DNA of 64,000 bases from Bacteroidia bacterium (GCA_022841465.1 JALHRL010000013.1:1-64000), one strand, 5' to 3'. Counted from the first letter of the stretch, positions 46,103-57,123 are shown. Notes: a model not told the origin generated them from the sequence alone. Made by a program: numbers and translations.

Positions 46103-49051
46103 TTATAAAATGGGTACAAATAATTCTACTTTAGTCCCTATCCCCTTACCATCGTTATTATATAAATCGGTAATAACAACACTGTGCCTACTCATGCTTA
46201 TTTCATTTAAAATACGTAATCGTTCTTCCGTAATTTTCATCCCAAACGATTTGTGTTTGCTTCCAGGCATTGTTCTTTTAATTTCTGCTGCTTTCTTTCT
46301 GCCAATACCATTATCTTCAATTGTACATACAATAAAATTACCTTCACTTCTTAATTTAACGGTTAACAAACCCTTTTCATTTTTTGGCGTTAGTCCATGC
46401 AATATAGCATTTTCAACATAAGGTTGCAATAGCATGGGTGGCATAATATCATAATCTAAATCCACATTACCATCAATTTCAATTTTATAATCAAACTTAT
46501 CCTCAAAACGCATTTGCTCTAGTTCTAAATAAAGCTTTAGGGCTTCTAAATCATCTTCTATTGCAACAGTTGGTTTATCGGAGTTATTTAAAATTACGCG
46601 CATTAGTTTTGCAAATTTGTTTAAATATTTTACTGCCTCATCACTTTTGCTGTTAAAAATGTAATGTTGTATAGAGTTTAACGAATTAAAAACAAAATGT
46701 GGATTCATTTGCGAACGCAAGGCCTTTAATTCAATTTTACTTATTTCTACTTTTCGCTCAAAATCTTTTTGCTGCTTTTGCTTAATGCTATTTACACGTA
46801 TCTTAAACACAAGATAAACCGTTAAAAAAGTAGTAATAATAACTATTAAAGTAAACCACCAAGTTCTATAATAAGGTGTTTTTATGGTAAAAATAAATTC
46901 TGTTGGTGTATCATTCCACATTCCTTCATTATTACAACTTAACACCTGAAAAGTATAGGTGCCTGGCTCTAAGTTTGTGTATTTCGAATTGTTATCTAAA
47001 CTTTGTAAACTATACACTTTATCATAGCCCAATAATTTCTTTTTGTATAAAACTTTTTCGGGGTTTGTAAAGCAAATTCCGCGGTAATAAAAAGTAATAT
47101 TGTTTTTATCATAAGGCAATTCTACTTTGTTTTTTAGCAAAGTATCTTTGTCGCCCAACATTATTTTATAAATAACTGTATTGTTTACTAAAGTGTTTCT
47201 TTTGTAATTGTTAGGTATATATTTAATTAAACCGCCAATGGTACCAAACCAAACTGTACCCTCCTTGTCTTCAAAAATTCCGTTGGTATTACATTCTATT
47301 CCGGCAAAACCTTCGTTTTTACTGTAATTATTAATTTTAATTTCGTGCTTTTCGTTTAATATTTTAATGTTTAATTCGCTAATACCAATATTTGTTCCAA
47401 CCCATAATATCTCTTTATTTTTTGCAAAACCAATTGAATACACTATATCAGAAATCAATCCGTCTTCTTGTTTTAAAACCTTTACACTTTCATCTTCTAA
47501 ATTAATTACAAGCAAACCACTAAGTGTAGCTGCATATAAATGTTTATTGTGATAACGAACAGAAATAAATTCGTACTTATCTAACTTTAATTTTTCACCG
47601 TAATCAATAACAATATTATTTTTTATGCAGTAAAGTCCTGAAAAATAAACAGAGGCCCATAAATTACCTTCATCATCTTCACACATATCCGTCACCTGAA
47701 ATTCGTGTCCCTTATTGGGGATTTTAATAAATGAAGTATCTGATTTGTTCTTGTTTAAATAATCTATAGTTGCAATTCCATTTGTGCCACCAAAAATTAC
47801 CTTATTTTTACTATCGCAAAATATTTTATAAAAGGGTCCCTTAACTTGTTTTGATAATTGAACGCTTTTAAATTTGTCATTTACCAATTCCACAATACTA
47901 CCTTCCGAATCAAAAAACAACCTTCCATTTTTTGTAGCCGCTCCGCTTCTACAAACATTACTAGTCAAGCCGTCTTTTACGCTATACCGTTTAAAGTAGC
48001 CATCGGTATACTTATAAATTCCGTTGTTTTCACTGCAAATAAACATATCGTTACCTGCATTAAAAATTTCAAAAATAAACGCCTTACCCGGACCACTAAT
48101 ATTATCAAACGTTGAAAACGAATTATCTCTGTATCGGTAAATTCCACTATGTGTGCCCACCCATAAATTCCCTTCAAAATCAATCAAAAGCGTTCTTATT
48201 AAATTAGAGTTGTTGTCGAAATAAATATTAAAATAACTAAACTCATTGTTTTTATATTTAATTAAACCCGACTGTGAACCAATCCATAACCCACCTTTTT
48301 CCCTGTAAACAAGGCAACTAATATTATTATCAATTAATCCGTTTTGTACATATAAGGCTACACTTTTCTTAGTTAAAACATTTAATAAATTTAATCCGCC
48401 TGTAGTTCCAATGGCTATGGTTGTTTTATCCGGCGATTCTGCCAAACAATTAATATTATTGCTTGAAAGTTGTTTGTAAACCTCCAAACCATCGTCATTA
48501 ACCGTTTTAAATATTAATAAGCCCTTATTGGAAGCGCAATAAATATTATCTTTGGTTACCAAAATATCCTTTATTTCAAAATCATTGGTTTTAGAAACTT
48601 TTCTTAATTCGTTATTATAAAAAAAGTACAAACCATTGTTTGTTCCTATTAATATTTTATCGGTTTTGTCTTTTTTTATACAGGTAATATTTTTCTCATT
48701 TAAATCAATTAAATTTAATTCACGCAATATTTTACCATTATCAAATAGGCTTACACCCTTTTTTGTTCCAACAAATATTCTTCCATTAGCATCTTCACAA
48801 ACAGCATTTACGTAATTATCCACCAACCCTTCCTTTGTAGTGGTGTTTACAAACTCTTTGCCATCAAATCTGCATAAACCACCATAACCACCGGTGTACA
48901 AAAACCCTTTAGAATCTTGAAACATGGCATACACCTGTACAAAAGGCATACCGTTATCTGCGCTGTAATTTTTAAAGTAAAACTGCTGCGAGATAGCCCG
49001 GTTTGTTAATGAAACAAGTGCCAGAAAAAAATAAAGTGCTTGCCTTTTCAT
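46103..49051 (-). CDS. Two-component sensor with Reg_prop propeller, Y_Y_Y and LytS-type histidine kinase domains
   Basis: Repeated GLWIGSQSGLIKY / NLWVGTHSGIYRY; LRSQMNPHFVFNSLNSIQHYIF; PPMLLQPYVENAILHGL. Confidence 0.94.
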   Translation of the reverse strand: MKRQALYFFLALVSLTNRAISQQFYFKNYSADNGMPFVQVYAMFQDSKGFLYTGGYGGLCRFDGKEFVNTTTKEGLVDNYVNAVCEDANGRIFVGTKKGVSLFDNGKILRELNLIDLNEKNITCIKKDKTDKILIGTNNGLYFFYNNELRKVSKTNDFEIKDILVTKDNIYCASNKGLLIFKTVNDDGLEVYKQLSSNNINCLAESPDKTTIAIGTTGGLNLLNVLTKKSVALYVQNGLIDNNISCLVYREKGGLWIGSQSGLIKYKNNEFSYFNIYFDNNSNLIRTLLIDFEGNLWVGTHSGIYRYRDNSFSTFDNISGPGKAFIFEIFNAGNDMFICSENNGIYKYTDGYFKRYSVKDGLTSNVCRSGAATKNGRLFFDSEGSIVELVNDKFKSVQLSKQVKGPFYKIFCDSKNKVIFGGTNGIATIDYLNKNKSDTSFIKIPNKGHEFQVTDMCEDDEGNLWASVYFSGLYCIKNNIVIDYGEKLKLDKYEFISVRYHNKHLYAATLSGLLVINLEDESVKVLKQEDGLISDIVYSIGFAKNKEILWVGTNIGISELNIKILNEKHEIKINNYSKNEGFAGIECNTNGIFEDKEGTVWFGTIGGLIKYIPNNYKRNTLVNNTVIYKIMLGDKDTLLKNKVELPYDKNNITFYYRGICFTNPEKVLYKKKLLGYDKVYSLQSLDNNSKYTNLEPGTYTFQVLSCNNEGMWNDTPTEFIFTIKTPYYRTWWFTLIVIITTFLTVYLVFKIRVNSIKQKQQKDFERKVEISKIELKALRSQMNPHFVFNSLNSIQHYIFNSKSDEAVKYLNKFAKLMRVILNNSDKPTVAIEDDLEALKLYLELEQMRFEDKFDYKIEIDGNVDLDYDIMPPMLLQPYVENAILHGLTPKNEKGLLTVKLRSEGNFIVCTIEDNGIGRKKAAEIKRTMPGSKHKSFGMKITEERLRILNEISMSRHSVVITDLYNNDGKGIGTKVELFVPIL

Positions 49052-49228
49052 GATAATACTACTAAAATAGCCTTTTATTTATTGAAAGTAAAGCCCACGC
49101 CATAAGTGGTTGAATTATTTTAATAATCGTGCTATTTACGCACTTTTTAGTTAACATCTTTTGTTAATATAAGCCCCTAAAATAATCACTAAAAATACTT
49201 ACATTTATAGGCTAAAATTAATCGCAGC

Positions 49229-52200
49229 ATGTTCGATATTCTAAAAAAGTTATTTGGTACAAAAAGTGAGAAGGATATAAAAGGACTTCAATCAAAAGTT
49301 GACGAAATTAACACCATATACAAAACGCTTACTACTATTAGTGATGATGAACTAAGAGCTAAATCGCACCAATTAAAATTAAAACTAAAGGAAGCCGTTA
49401 AATCTGAAAACGATGAAGTTTTAACTATTAAGGCTAAAATAAGTTCTAGTCCTGAAATGGATGTGAATGAAAAAGAAGACCTTTACAAGGAGATTGACGA
49501 AATTGAAAAAGACATTACACAAAAACTTGAAAAAGAATTAAACGAAATTTTACCTGAAGCTTTTGCAATTTTAAAAGAAACAGCACGCCGCTTTAAAGAA
49601 AACAAACAATTAGTAGTTAGTGCTAACGAGTTTGATGCCAATCTTTCTAAAACACATCCCAATGTTGAAATAACAAATGGTAAAGCTACCTGGAAAAATA
49701 CTTGGCTAGCTGCCGGAAGCGAAATTACCTGGGACATGATTCATTACGATGTGCAATTAATTGGTGGTATGGTATTGCATCAAGGAAAAATTTCTGAAAT
49801 GGCAACCGGTGAAGGTAAAACCTTGGTTTCAACTTTACCTGTGTTTTTAAATGCTTTAACAGGCCGCGGTGTGCATTTAGTAACAGTAAATAATTATTTG
49901 GCTAAACGTGATAGCCAATGGAATGCGCCTCTTTTTCAATTTCATGGATTAAGTGTTGATTGCATAGATTTACACGAACCAAATACCGAAGAGCGCCGCC
50001 TTGCCTACAATTGCGATATTACCTACGGAACCAATAACGAGTTTGGTTTTGATTATCTACGCGATAACATGGCTAAAAACATTGAGGAGCTGGTTCAACG
50101 TAAACATAATTTTGCAATTGTTGATGAGGTTGAATCTGTTTTTATTGATGATGCGCGTACTCCTTTAATTATTAGCGGCCCTACTCCACAAGGAGACAGG
50201 CACGAGTTTAACGAATACAAACCTAGAATAGAAAAACTGGTTAATATTCAAAAACAAACCGTATTACAGTTTTTAGCAGAAGCAAAAAAATTATTTTCAG
50301 AAGGAAAAGAAAAAGAAGCCGGAATACCATTGTTACGTGCTTACCGAGGTTTGCCAAAAAATAGCGCCCTAATTAAATTTTTAAGTGAACAAGGGGTTGC
50401 CCAGTTAAAGCAAAAAACGGAGAATCATTACATGCAAGATCAAAATAAAGAAATGCATAAAATTGATGCAGAACTTTATTTTACCATTGAAGAAAAAAAC
50501 AACCATGTAGAATTAACCGAAAAAGGGTTAGATTTTATTACCGGTAATACCGAAGATCCTAGGTTTTTTGTAATTCCTAACGTAGGTGAAGAAATTGCAG
50601 ATATTGAAAAAAACATTACCGATTCAAAAGAAAAAGCAGCAGCAAAAGAAACGGTTATGCGCGATTTTAGTGTAAAAAGTGAGCGTATTCATACCGTTAA
50701 CCAATTATTAAAAGCATATACCGTTTTTGAAAAAGATGTGGAGTATGTGATAGATAACGGACAAGTAAAAATTGTTGACGAGCAAACCGGCCGTATTATG
50801 GAAGGTCGCCGTTACAGCGATGGATTGCACCAAGCTATTGAAGCAAAAGAAAATGTAAAAATTGAAGCGGCTACCCAAACTTACGCCACTATCACTTTAC
50901 AAAACTATTTCCGCATGTACAACAAACTAGCGGGTATGACGGGTACTGCAACAACAGAAGCACAGGAGTTTTGGGATATTTATAAATTAGATGTTGTTGA
51001 AATTCCAACAAACAGAGCTATTTCACGTAAAGATGAACAAGATTTAGTTTACAAAACCAAACGCGAAAAATACAATGCAGTTATTGAAGAGGTTGTAAAA
51101 CTAGTTGCAGCCGGCAGGCCTGTATTGGTGGGTACAACATCGGTTGAAATTTCTGAATTACTAAGCAGAATGTTAAAGCTTAGAAATATTAAGCACAATG
51201 TATTAAATGCCAAGCTACACCAAAAAGAAGCAGATATTGTTGCAGAAGCAGGTAAAGCAGGCACGGTAACCATTGCCACCAACATGGCCGGCCGTGGTAC
51301 CGATATTAAACTGGGCCCAGGTGTTAAAGAAGCAGGCGGTTTGGCTATTATAGGAACAGAACGCCACGAAAGCCGTCGTGTTGACAGACAGTTACGCGGA
51401 CGTGCCGGTCGCCAAGGAGATCCGGGTTCATCGCAGTTTTTTGTTTCGTTAGAAGATAATTTAATGCGCCTTTTTGGTAGTGAGCGTATTGCTTCTTTAA
51501 TGGATAGAATGGGATTAAAAGAAGGAGAAGTTATTCAACACAGTATGATTACCAAATCTATTGAACGTGCACAAAAACGTGTAGAAGAAAATCACTTTGG
51601 TACACGTAAACGTTTAATTGAGTACGATGATGTGATGAATGCACAACGTGATGTAATTTACAAACGCAGAAGAAACGCACTTTACGGTGATAGATTAAGT
51701 ATTGATATTGCCAACATGAACTACGAAGTTTTGGAAAGTGTTGTGGGCGAATATAAAGACAGTGGTGATTTTGAAGGGTTTAATTTTGAATGTATCCGTT
51801 TATTTGGAATTGAAAGTCCGGTGAACGAAGAGGAGTTTAACAGCACCAAAGAAAGTGATTTGGTAAATAAAATGTTTGCCGCAGTTGATAAACACTATCA
51901 CGAAAAAACAGAATTGGTTTGCCAACAAGTATTACCGGTTGTTACCGATGTTTACAAAAACCCTAACAATCAATTTGAAAACATAGTAACACCATTTACA
52001 GATGGAATAAGAGGTATTCAAATTATATCAAACATTAAAAAAGCTTACGAAACAAAAGGACGCGATTTAGTTTTAAGTTTTGAAAAACACGTTGTACTTA
52101 ATTTAATTGATGATTCGTGGAAAGAGCACTTACGCGAAATGGACGATTTAAAACAAGCCGTGCAAAATGCATCCTTAGAACAAAAAGACCCTTTGGTTAT

Positions 52201-52522
52201 TTATAAATTGGAGTCGTTTAATCTGTTTAAGGACATGATTATTAAAACCAATAAGGATATTATTTCTTTCTTAATGAAGGGTGGCTTTCCGGTACAAGAC
52301 GATGAAGAAATTAAAAAACAAGCTCGTTTTATTCAAGAACAGCCAAAAGCTAAAAAGGAAAAGTTAATTGAAACCAGAGAAGATGCTACATTAACAGAAA
52401 ACGCAGAACCTCAAAAACCAAAAGCCCAGCCCATACGTGCCGAGCAAAAAGTAGGTAGAAACGATCCTTGTCCTTGCGGAAGTGGTAAAAAATACAAGAA
52501 CTGCCACGGCCAAAACGGTTAA
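49229..52522 (+). CDS. secA: Preprotein translocase subunit SecA
   Basis: MATGEGKTL, NNEFGFDYLRDNM, MAGRGTDIKLG, C-terminal zinc motif DPCPCGSGKKYKNCHG. Confidence 0.98.
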   Translation: MFDILKKLFGTKSEKDIKGLQSKVDEINTIYKTLTTISDDELRAKSHQLKLKLKEAVKSENDEVLTIKAKISSSPEMDVNEKEDLYKEIDEIEKDITQKLEKELNEILPEAFAILKETARRFKENKQLVVSANEFDANLSKTHPNVEITNGKATWKNTWLAAGSEITWDMIHYDVQLIGGMVLHQGKISEMATGEGKTLVSTLPVFLNALTGRGVHLVTVNNYLAKRDSQWNAPLFQFHGLSVDCIDLHEPNTEERRLAYNCDITYGTNNEFGFDYLRDNMAKNIEELVQRKHNFAIVDEVESVFIDDARTPLIISGPTPQGDRHEFNEYKPRIEKLVNIQKQTVLQFLAEAKKLFSEGKEKEAGIPLLRAYRGLPKNSALIKFLSEQGVAQLKQKTENHYMQDQNKEMHKIDAELYFTIEEKNNHVELTEKGLDFITGNTEDPRFFVIPNVGEEIADIEKNITDSKEKAAAKETVMRDFSVKSERIHTVNQLLKAYTVFEKDVEYVIDNGQVKIVDEQTGRIMEGRRYSDGLHQAIEAKENVKIEAATQTYATITLQNYFRMYNKLAGMTGTATTEAQEFWDIYKLDVVEIPTNRAISRKDEQDLVYKTKREKYNAVIEEVVKLVAAGRPVLVGTTSVEISELLSRMLKLRNIKHNVLNAKLHQKEADIVAEAGKAGTVTIATNMAGRGTDIKLGPGVKEAGGLAIIGTERHESRRVDRQLRGRAGRQGDPGSSQFFVSLEDNLMRLFGSERIASLMDRMGLKEGEVIQHSMITKSIERAQKRVEENHFGTRKRLIEYDDVMNAQRDVIYKRRRNALYGDRLSIDIANMNYEVLESVVGEYKDSGDFEGFNFECIRLFGIESPVNEEEFNSTKESDLVNKMFAAVDKHYHEKTELVCQQVLPVVTDVYKNPNNQFENIVTPFTDGIRGIQIISNIKKAYETKGRDLVLSFEKHVVLNLIDDSWKEHLREMDDLKQAVQNASLEQKDPLVIYKLESFNLFKDMIIKTNKDIISFLMKGGFPVQDDEEIKKQARFIQEQPKAKKEKLIETREDATLTENAEPQKPKAQPIRAEQKVGRNDPCPCGSGKKYKNCHGQNG

Positions 52523-52651
52523 TTTTTATAGCTTTTATATTCTTCTTACTTTTTATCATAAATTCGTCGATTTTACCCGATTTTTGACGAAAAAATCATG
52601 TTTTTGTTAAAAAAACGCTAATAATGGTCTTTTTTTATTGAAAAATACATT

Positions 52652-52659
52652 TACTTTTG
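52652..52659 (+). promoter_or_regulatory. Candidate -7 box (TACTTTTG) of accBC
   Basis: Exact TAnnTTTG, 26 nt upstream of accB ATG; no clear -33 TTTG. Confidence 0.5.
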
Positions 52660-52684
52660 CCCCACTAACTAAAAACACAAAAAA

Positions 52685-53185
52685 ATGAAATTATCAGAAA
52701 TTCAAGACCTGATTAAGTTTGTATCTAAAAGCGGAGTAAGTGAAGTTGAATTAGAAACAAAGGAAATCAAAATTGTAATTAAAACCCCAAAATCCGCTTC
52801 TGCGGTTGCAGTACAGGCAGTTCCTGCAATAACCACTCCGGTGGCACAAGTTATAAGCGCTCCGCAAGTAACAACAGCTCCTGTTAATACAACACAAGAA
52901 ACTAAAACCCCGGCACAAACCAATACCGGTACCGACGATTCTAAATACGTAACCATTAAATCACCAATGATTGGTACATTTTACCGCTCACCGGGTCCTG
53001 ATAAACCAACTTTTGTAAATGTTGGAGATGAGGTTGCACCCGGCAACCCGGTTTGTATTATTGAAGCCATGAAACTATTTAACGAAATTGAAAGTGATGT
53101 TAAAGGTAAAATTGTGAAAGTATTGGTAAACGATGCAACTCCGGTAGAATACGACCAACCGTTGTTCTTAGTTGATCCTTCGTAA
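52685..53185 (+). CDS. accB: Acetyl-CoA carboxylase biotin carboxyl carrier protein
   Basis: GTFYRSPGPDKPTFVNVGDEV, biotinylation motif IIEAMKLFNEIE. Confidence 0.96.
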   Translation: MKLSEIQDLIKFVSKSGVSEVELETKEIKIVIKTPKSASAVAVQAVPAITTPVAQVISAPQVTTAPVNTTQETKTPAQTNTGTDDSKYVTIKSPMIGTFYRSPGPDKPTFVNVGDEVAPGNPVCIIEAMKLFNEIESDVKGKIVKVLVNDATPVEYDQPLFLVDPS

Positions 53186-53266
53186 ACAAATTATAAATGA
53201 TGAATGTTGAATTTTAAATTAATTAAGCATTCAACATTTAAAGTTTAAAATTTAAAATTTCAAAAG

Positions 53267-54607
53267 ATGTTTAAAAAGATATTGATAGCCAACCGTGGCG
53301 AAATTGCCCTACGTATAATTCGTACCTGCAAGGAAATGGGAATTAAAACGGTTGCCGTTTATTCAACTGCCGACAAAGAATCATTGCATGTAAAATTTGC
53401 CGATGAAGCCGTTTGTATTGGACCTCCGCCAAGTAAGGAAAGTTACCTAAGCATGTCTAATATTATTGCTGCAGCAGAAATTACCAATGCCGATGCTATT
53501 CACCCGGGTTATGGTTTTTTAAGTGAAAATGCCAAGTTCAGTGAAATTTGCCGACAAAATAAAATAAAATTTATTGGAGCTTCGCCGGAAATGATAAACC
53601 AAATGGGCGACAAAAGTAATGCCAAGGCAACTATGATAGCTGCCGGTGTACCTTGTGTACCGGGTTCTGCAGGACTATTACAAGATGTAGAAGAAGCCAA
53701 AAAAATTGCCTTAGAAATTGGGTACCCTGTAATTATTAAGGCTACTGCCGGTGGTGGTGGTAAAGGAATGCGAATTATATGGAAGGAAGAAGAACTTCAA
53801 GCATCTTGGGATAGCGCTACACATGAAGCAACTGCTGCATTTGGAAATGGCGCCATGTACATGGAAAAATACATTGAAGAACCACGCCATATTGAAATTC
53901 AAGTAGTAGGCGATCAATACGGAAAAGCTTGCCACTTAAGTGAGCGCGATTGCAGTATTCAACGACGCCATCAAAAATTAGTAGAAGAAACTCCTTCACC
54001 ATTTATGACTCCCGAATTGCGCGATGCAATGGGCGAAGCGGCTGTTAAGGCTGCCTTGTCTATTGGATACGAAGGTGTAGGAACAATTGAGTTTTTGGTA
54101 GACAAGCACCGCAATTTCTACTTCATGGAAATGAATACCCGTATTCAGGTAGAACACCCTATAACAGAAGAAGTTATTGATTACGATTTAATACGCGAAC
54201 AAATTTTGGTTGCCGCCGGTGTGCCCATTTCTGGAAAAAATTATTACCCGCAATTACACGCTATTGAATGCCGAATTAATGCAGAAGATCCGTTTAAAAA
54301 CTTTATTCCTTCGCCGGGTAAAATTACAACTTTACATACGCCGGGCGGACACGGAGTTCGTGTAGATTCGCACGTTTACAGTGGCTACACCATTCCGCCA
54401 AATTACGATAGCATGGTAGGTAAATTAATTACTGTTGCACAAACACGTGAAGAAGCTATTGCCAAAATGCACAGAGCTTTAAGTGAATATGTAATTGAAG
54501 GTGTAAAAACAACCATTCCGTTTCATTTAAAATTAATGGCTAATGAAGATTTTAAAGCAGGAAACTATACCACCAAGTTTTTAGAAACCTGGGATTTTAA
54601 ATCTTAA
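53267..54607 (+). CDS. accC: Acetyl-CoA carboxylase biotin carboxylase subunit
   Basis: [53 protein letters not shown]. Confidence 0.97.
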   Translation: MFKKILIANRGEIALRIIRTCKEMGIKTVAVYSTADKESLHVKFADEAVCIGPPPSKESYLSMSNIIAAAEITNADAIHPGYGFLSENAKFSEICRQNKIKFIGASPEMINQMGDKSNAKATMIAAGVPCVPGSAGLLQDVEEAKKIALEIGYPVIIKATAGGGGKGMRIIWKEEELQASWDSATHEATAAFGNGAMYMEKYIEEPRHIEIQVVGDQYGKACHLSERDCSIQRRHQKLVEETPSPFMTPELRDAMGEAAVKAALSIGYEGVGTIEFLVDKHRNFYFMEMNTRIQVEHPITEEVIDYDLIREQILVAAGVPISGKNYYPQLHAIECRINAEDPFKNFIPSPGKITTLHTPGGHGVRVDSHVYSGYTIPPNYDSMVGKLITVAQTREEAIAKMHRALSEYVIEGVKTTIPFHLKLMANEDFKAGNYTTKFLETWDFKS

Positions 54608-54623
54608 AATATAAAGTGAATTC

Positions 54624-54658
54624 AAAAAAAATCCCCGAAAATTTTTCGGGGATTTTTT
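54624..54658 (+). terminator. Rho-independent terminator after accC
   Basis: AAAATCCCCGAAAA / TTTTTCGGGGATTTTTT perfect GC-core hairpin with T run. Confidence 0.92.
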
Positions 54659-54737
54659 ATTTGAAATGCTTTAATTAACCACGCGAAAGGATTCGCGCAG
54701 GAGAGGAGAGGGTTTTTGTTTTGTATCGGAGTTTCAC

Positions 54738-56135
54738 CTATTCCTTTGTAATTATCAATCTTTCTCTTTGCTTTATATCTTCTCCTTCTATCTGAATAAA
54801 ATAAACTCCATTTAAATTCTCAGGAAGTTTAATTCTGAAAAATCCATCTAAACTAAATGAATGTACTTTAAATTCTTCCTTCCCCTGAAGATTGAATATG
54901 CTAACCGTAAAAACAGATGATTTTTCAGAATACAATTGAACAAATCCGTTTGTGGGATTAGGAAAAAATACAACCATTTTTTTAGAAAATGAATTTTCCT
55001 TTATCGTTGTTGGCGTATTAATAACTTTAACTGAAGCCATTTGAGAATTTTGATCTGTCTTAAAAATATTCGACATCATACACGAAGTAGTTGATTGACC
55101 ACAGGAAACACTTACTGTTAAACAAATGTTATAATTTCCGGTGGAGGAATATGTGTGTGACGGAAATAAACCTGTTGAGGTTGAATTATCTCCCCAATTC
55201 CAATTAGCACTTACTACGTTGGTTGAATACGTTGGTATTGCATTCCAAACTATAGCAGGTAATGCACTTGAATCTTTTACCATGGTAAATTGACTGCTTG
55301 CAAAACATGGGGCATTGGTAATGTTAATTGTTTTTGTTATTAAACTTCCACAAAAATAACTAACAGAATCCGTTCCGAATAATGTAACGGTGTATGTTCC
55401 GTTATATAAGAAATTTTGAACAGGAGGGTTTTGAGCACTAGATGTGTTCCCATTTTCAAACATCCAATAATAAGAAGTAGTTGGAGAAGTTCCGGTTGAA
55501 TTATTGGAAAACAAAACGCTTGAGCCATTAACAGTATACACAAAATTAGGCATAATGCTACATGTTTGAGACATTACTGTAATTGAGGCATCATAAACAC
55601 TAATACATGAACTTGAGTTAGCTGCTCTTAACTGAATAGGATATAAAGCCGGTGCTGAAAAAGTATGTACTACATTAAAATGACTATTAAAATAGCTTTG
55701 AGGGGTTACATAGCCATAATGTAAGGTGTACTGGGTTAATGAAATTGTTCCGGTTGAAGCGTTTACAAAATTAATGGTGTTACTATTTAATTGATAAGTA
55801 TTCGTTTTAGCTGTAAGACCGCATGTAGCATTACTGATAGATATGACATTCGTATAATTACTTATACATAATCCGTTTGAAGTACTATCTTGCAATAAAA
55901 GATTTACAATATAATTTCCATTGTTTGTGTAAGTATGGGATGGGTTTATTGATTGTGAAGAATTATTATCACCAAAGTTCCAAGTATAAATTGCATTTGA
56001 ACTTGTAAATGCTGAAGTGTTTGTAAAAGTAACATTTCCATTAGCATTAACAACATAACCAAAATTAGCAGAACATTGTGATTCAGCTTTTATACACGCT
56101 AATAACGTTATTATAACAAATAATAAATTTTTCAT
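54738..56135 (-). CDS. PKD-domain secreted protein with T9SS type A sorting domain
   Basis: Signal peptide; repeated YTWNFGDNNSSQSINPSHTYTNNGNY-type PKD motifs; C-term VVFFPNPTNGFVQLYSEKSSVFTVSIFNLQGKE. Confidence 0.9.
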   Translation of the reverse strand: MKNLLFVIITLLACIKAESQCSANFGYVVNANGNVTFTNTSAFTSSNAIYTWNFGDNNSSQSINPSHTYTNNGNYIVNLLLQDSTSNGLCISNYTNVISISNATCGLTAKTNTYQLNSNTINFVNASTGTISLTQYTLHYGYVTPQSYFNSHFNVVHTFSAPALYPIQLRAANSSSCISVYDASITVMSQTCSIMPNFVYTVNGSSVLFSNNSTGTSPTTSYYWMFENGNTSSAQNPPVQNFLYNGTYTVTLFGTDSVSYFCGSLITKTINITNAPCFASSQFTMVKDSSALPAIVWNAIPTYSTNVVSANWNWGDNSTSTGLFPSHTYSSTGNYNICLTVSVSCGQSTTSCMMSNIFKTDQNSQMASVKVINTPTTIKENSFSKKMVVFFPNPTNGFVQLYSEKSSVFTVSIFNLQGKEEFKVHSFSLDGFFRIKLPENLNGVYFIQIEGEDIKQRERLIITKE

Positions 56136-56148
56136 GGTATAATTTCTA

Positions 56149-57123
56149 TTAAACTTTAATCTTCACATACATCTTCTCACTCAACTTAGGCTCGGTAAAT
56201 GCATAAACTACAATACCCCTACCCGATCTGGTTTCGCCATATAATTCGTAACATTTCCCGTTAAAATAAAGTGTGGTATTGGTTAAAACAATATCGGCTG
56301 TTTCGGTTTTTTGTAAAATGTATAATTGGTGCGGACGTACAAACAATTGTTTCTTTAATTTTATTTGGCTGGTTTTCTCTAAATCGTCTTTCTTAATGAT
56401 ATTATAATCTCCCAGTAACGAAGCAATTTTTAAATTCTTTGGTTTGTAAAATACTTTCTCTTGCGTGTCAAACTGTACAATTTTACCACTATCCATTACG
56501 GCAATTTTATGAGAATATTTTAATGCTTCATCCGATTCGTGGGTAATAATTAATAGTGCGGTTTTCTTTTTTCGAACTTCTTTTACAATAAACGTAAATA
56601 GTTTTTCTTTTAATGGCCTGTCTAAATTATTAAATGGCTCATCTAACAACAATAACTTGGGCATTACCGTTAAGGCTCTGGCAATTGCTACTCGTTGCTT
56701 TTGTCCTGATGAAAGTGTACGTGCCTGAAGTTTAGCAATTGGGTTTAAATCTAAAAGCTTCAATATTTTTTTGCAACGGGTATCTTTATACTCATTGTTA
56801 TAGCCCACCAACATATCTTTAATATTTTCTTCTACGGTATGGTTGTCTAATACGTAATAATCCTGACTCACCAAACGCATTTCTTTATGGCCCGGAATTA
56901 AATTAAAACTTGGGCCCAGCACTTGCTCCTTCTCTAAAAATATTTCTCCGCTTTGTAAATCTTCTAATCCGTACAAACATTTCACCAGTGTAGATTTACC
57001 ACTTCCGCTTTTTCCAATAATAGAAACAATTTCAGCTTCTTTCACCTGAAAGGAAATGTTTTTTAAACCGGTAAATGAAGTTTTTGATTTGTAGTTGAAC
57101 GATATGTTACTAACCTTTAGAAT
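56149..57123 (-). CDS. ABC transporter ATP-binding protein with TOBE-like C-terminus, apparent AUU start
   Basis: GKSGSGKSTLVKCLYG, LSSGQKQRVAIARAL, LLLLDEPFNNLD; frame extends upstream of GTG 57045 to ATT 57123 as (M)LKVSNISFNYKSKTSFTGLKNISFQVKEAE. Confidence 0.82.
   Translation of the reverse strand: MLKVSNISFNYKSKTSFTGLKNISFQVKEAEIVSIIGKSGSGKSTLVKCLYGLEDLQSGEIFLEKEQVLGPSFNLIPGHKEMRLVSQDYYVLDNHTVEENIKDMLVGYNNEYKDTRCKKILKLLDLNPIAKLQARTLSSGQKQRVAIARALTVMPKLLLLDEPFNNLDRPLKEKLFTFIVKEVRKKKTALLIITHESDEALKYSHKIAVMDSGKIVQFDTQEKVFYKPKNLKIASLLGDYNIIKKDDLEKTSQIKLKKQLFVRPHQLYILQKTETADIVLTNTTLYFNGKCYELYGETRSGRGIVVYAFTEPKLSEKMYVKIKV

Noticed and set aside
49151-49167. TTAACA-tcttt-TGTTAA inverted repeat upstream of secA as a SecM-like regulatory element
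   Set aside because: Only 6-bp AT-rich arms, no arrest-peptide ORF and no well-spaced promoter elements; consistent with chance.
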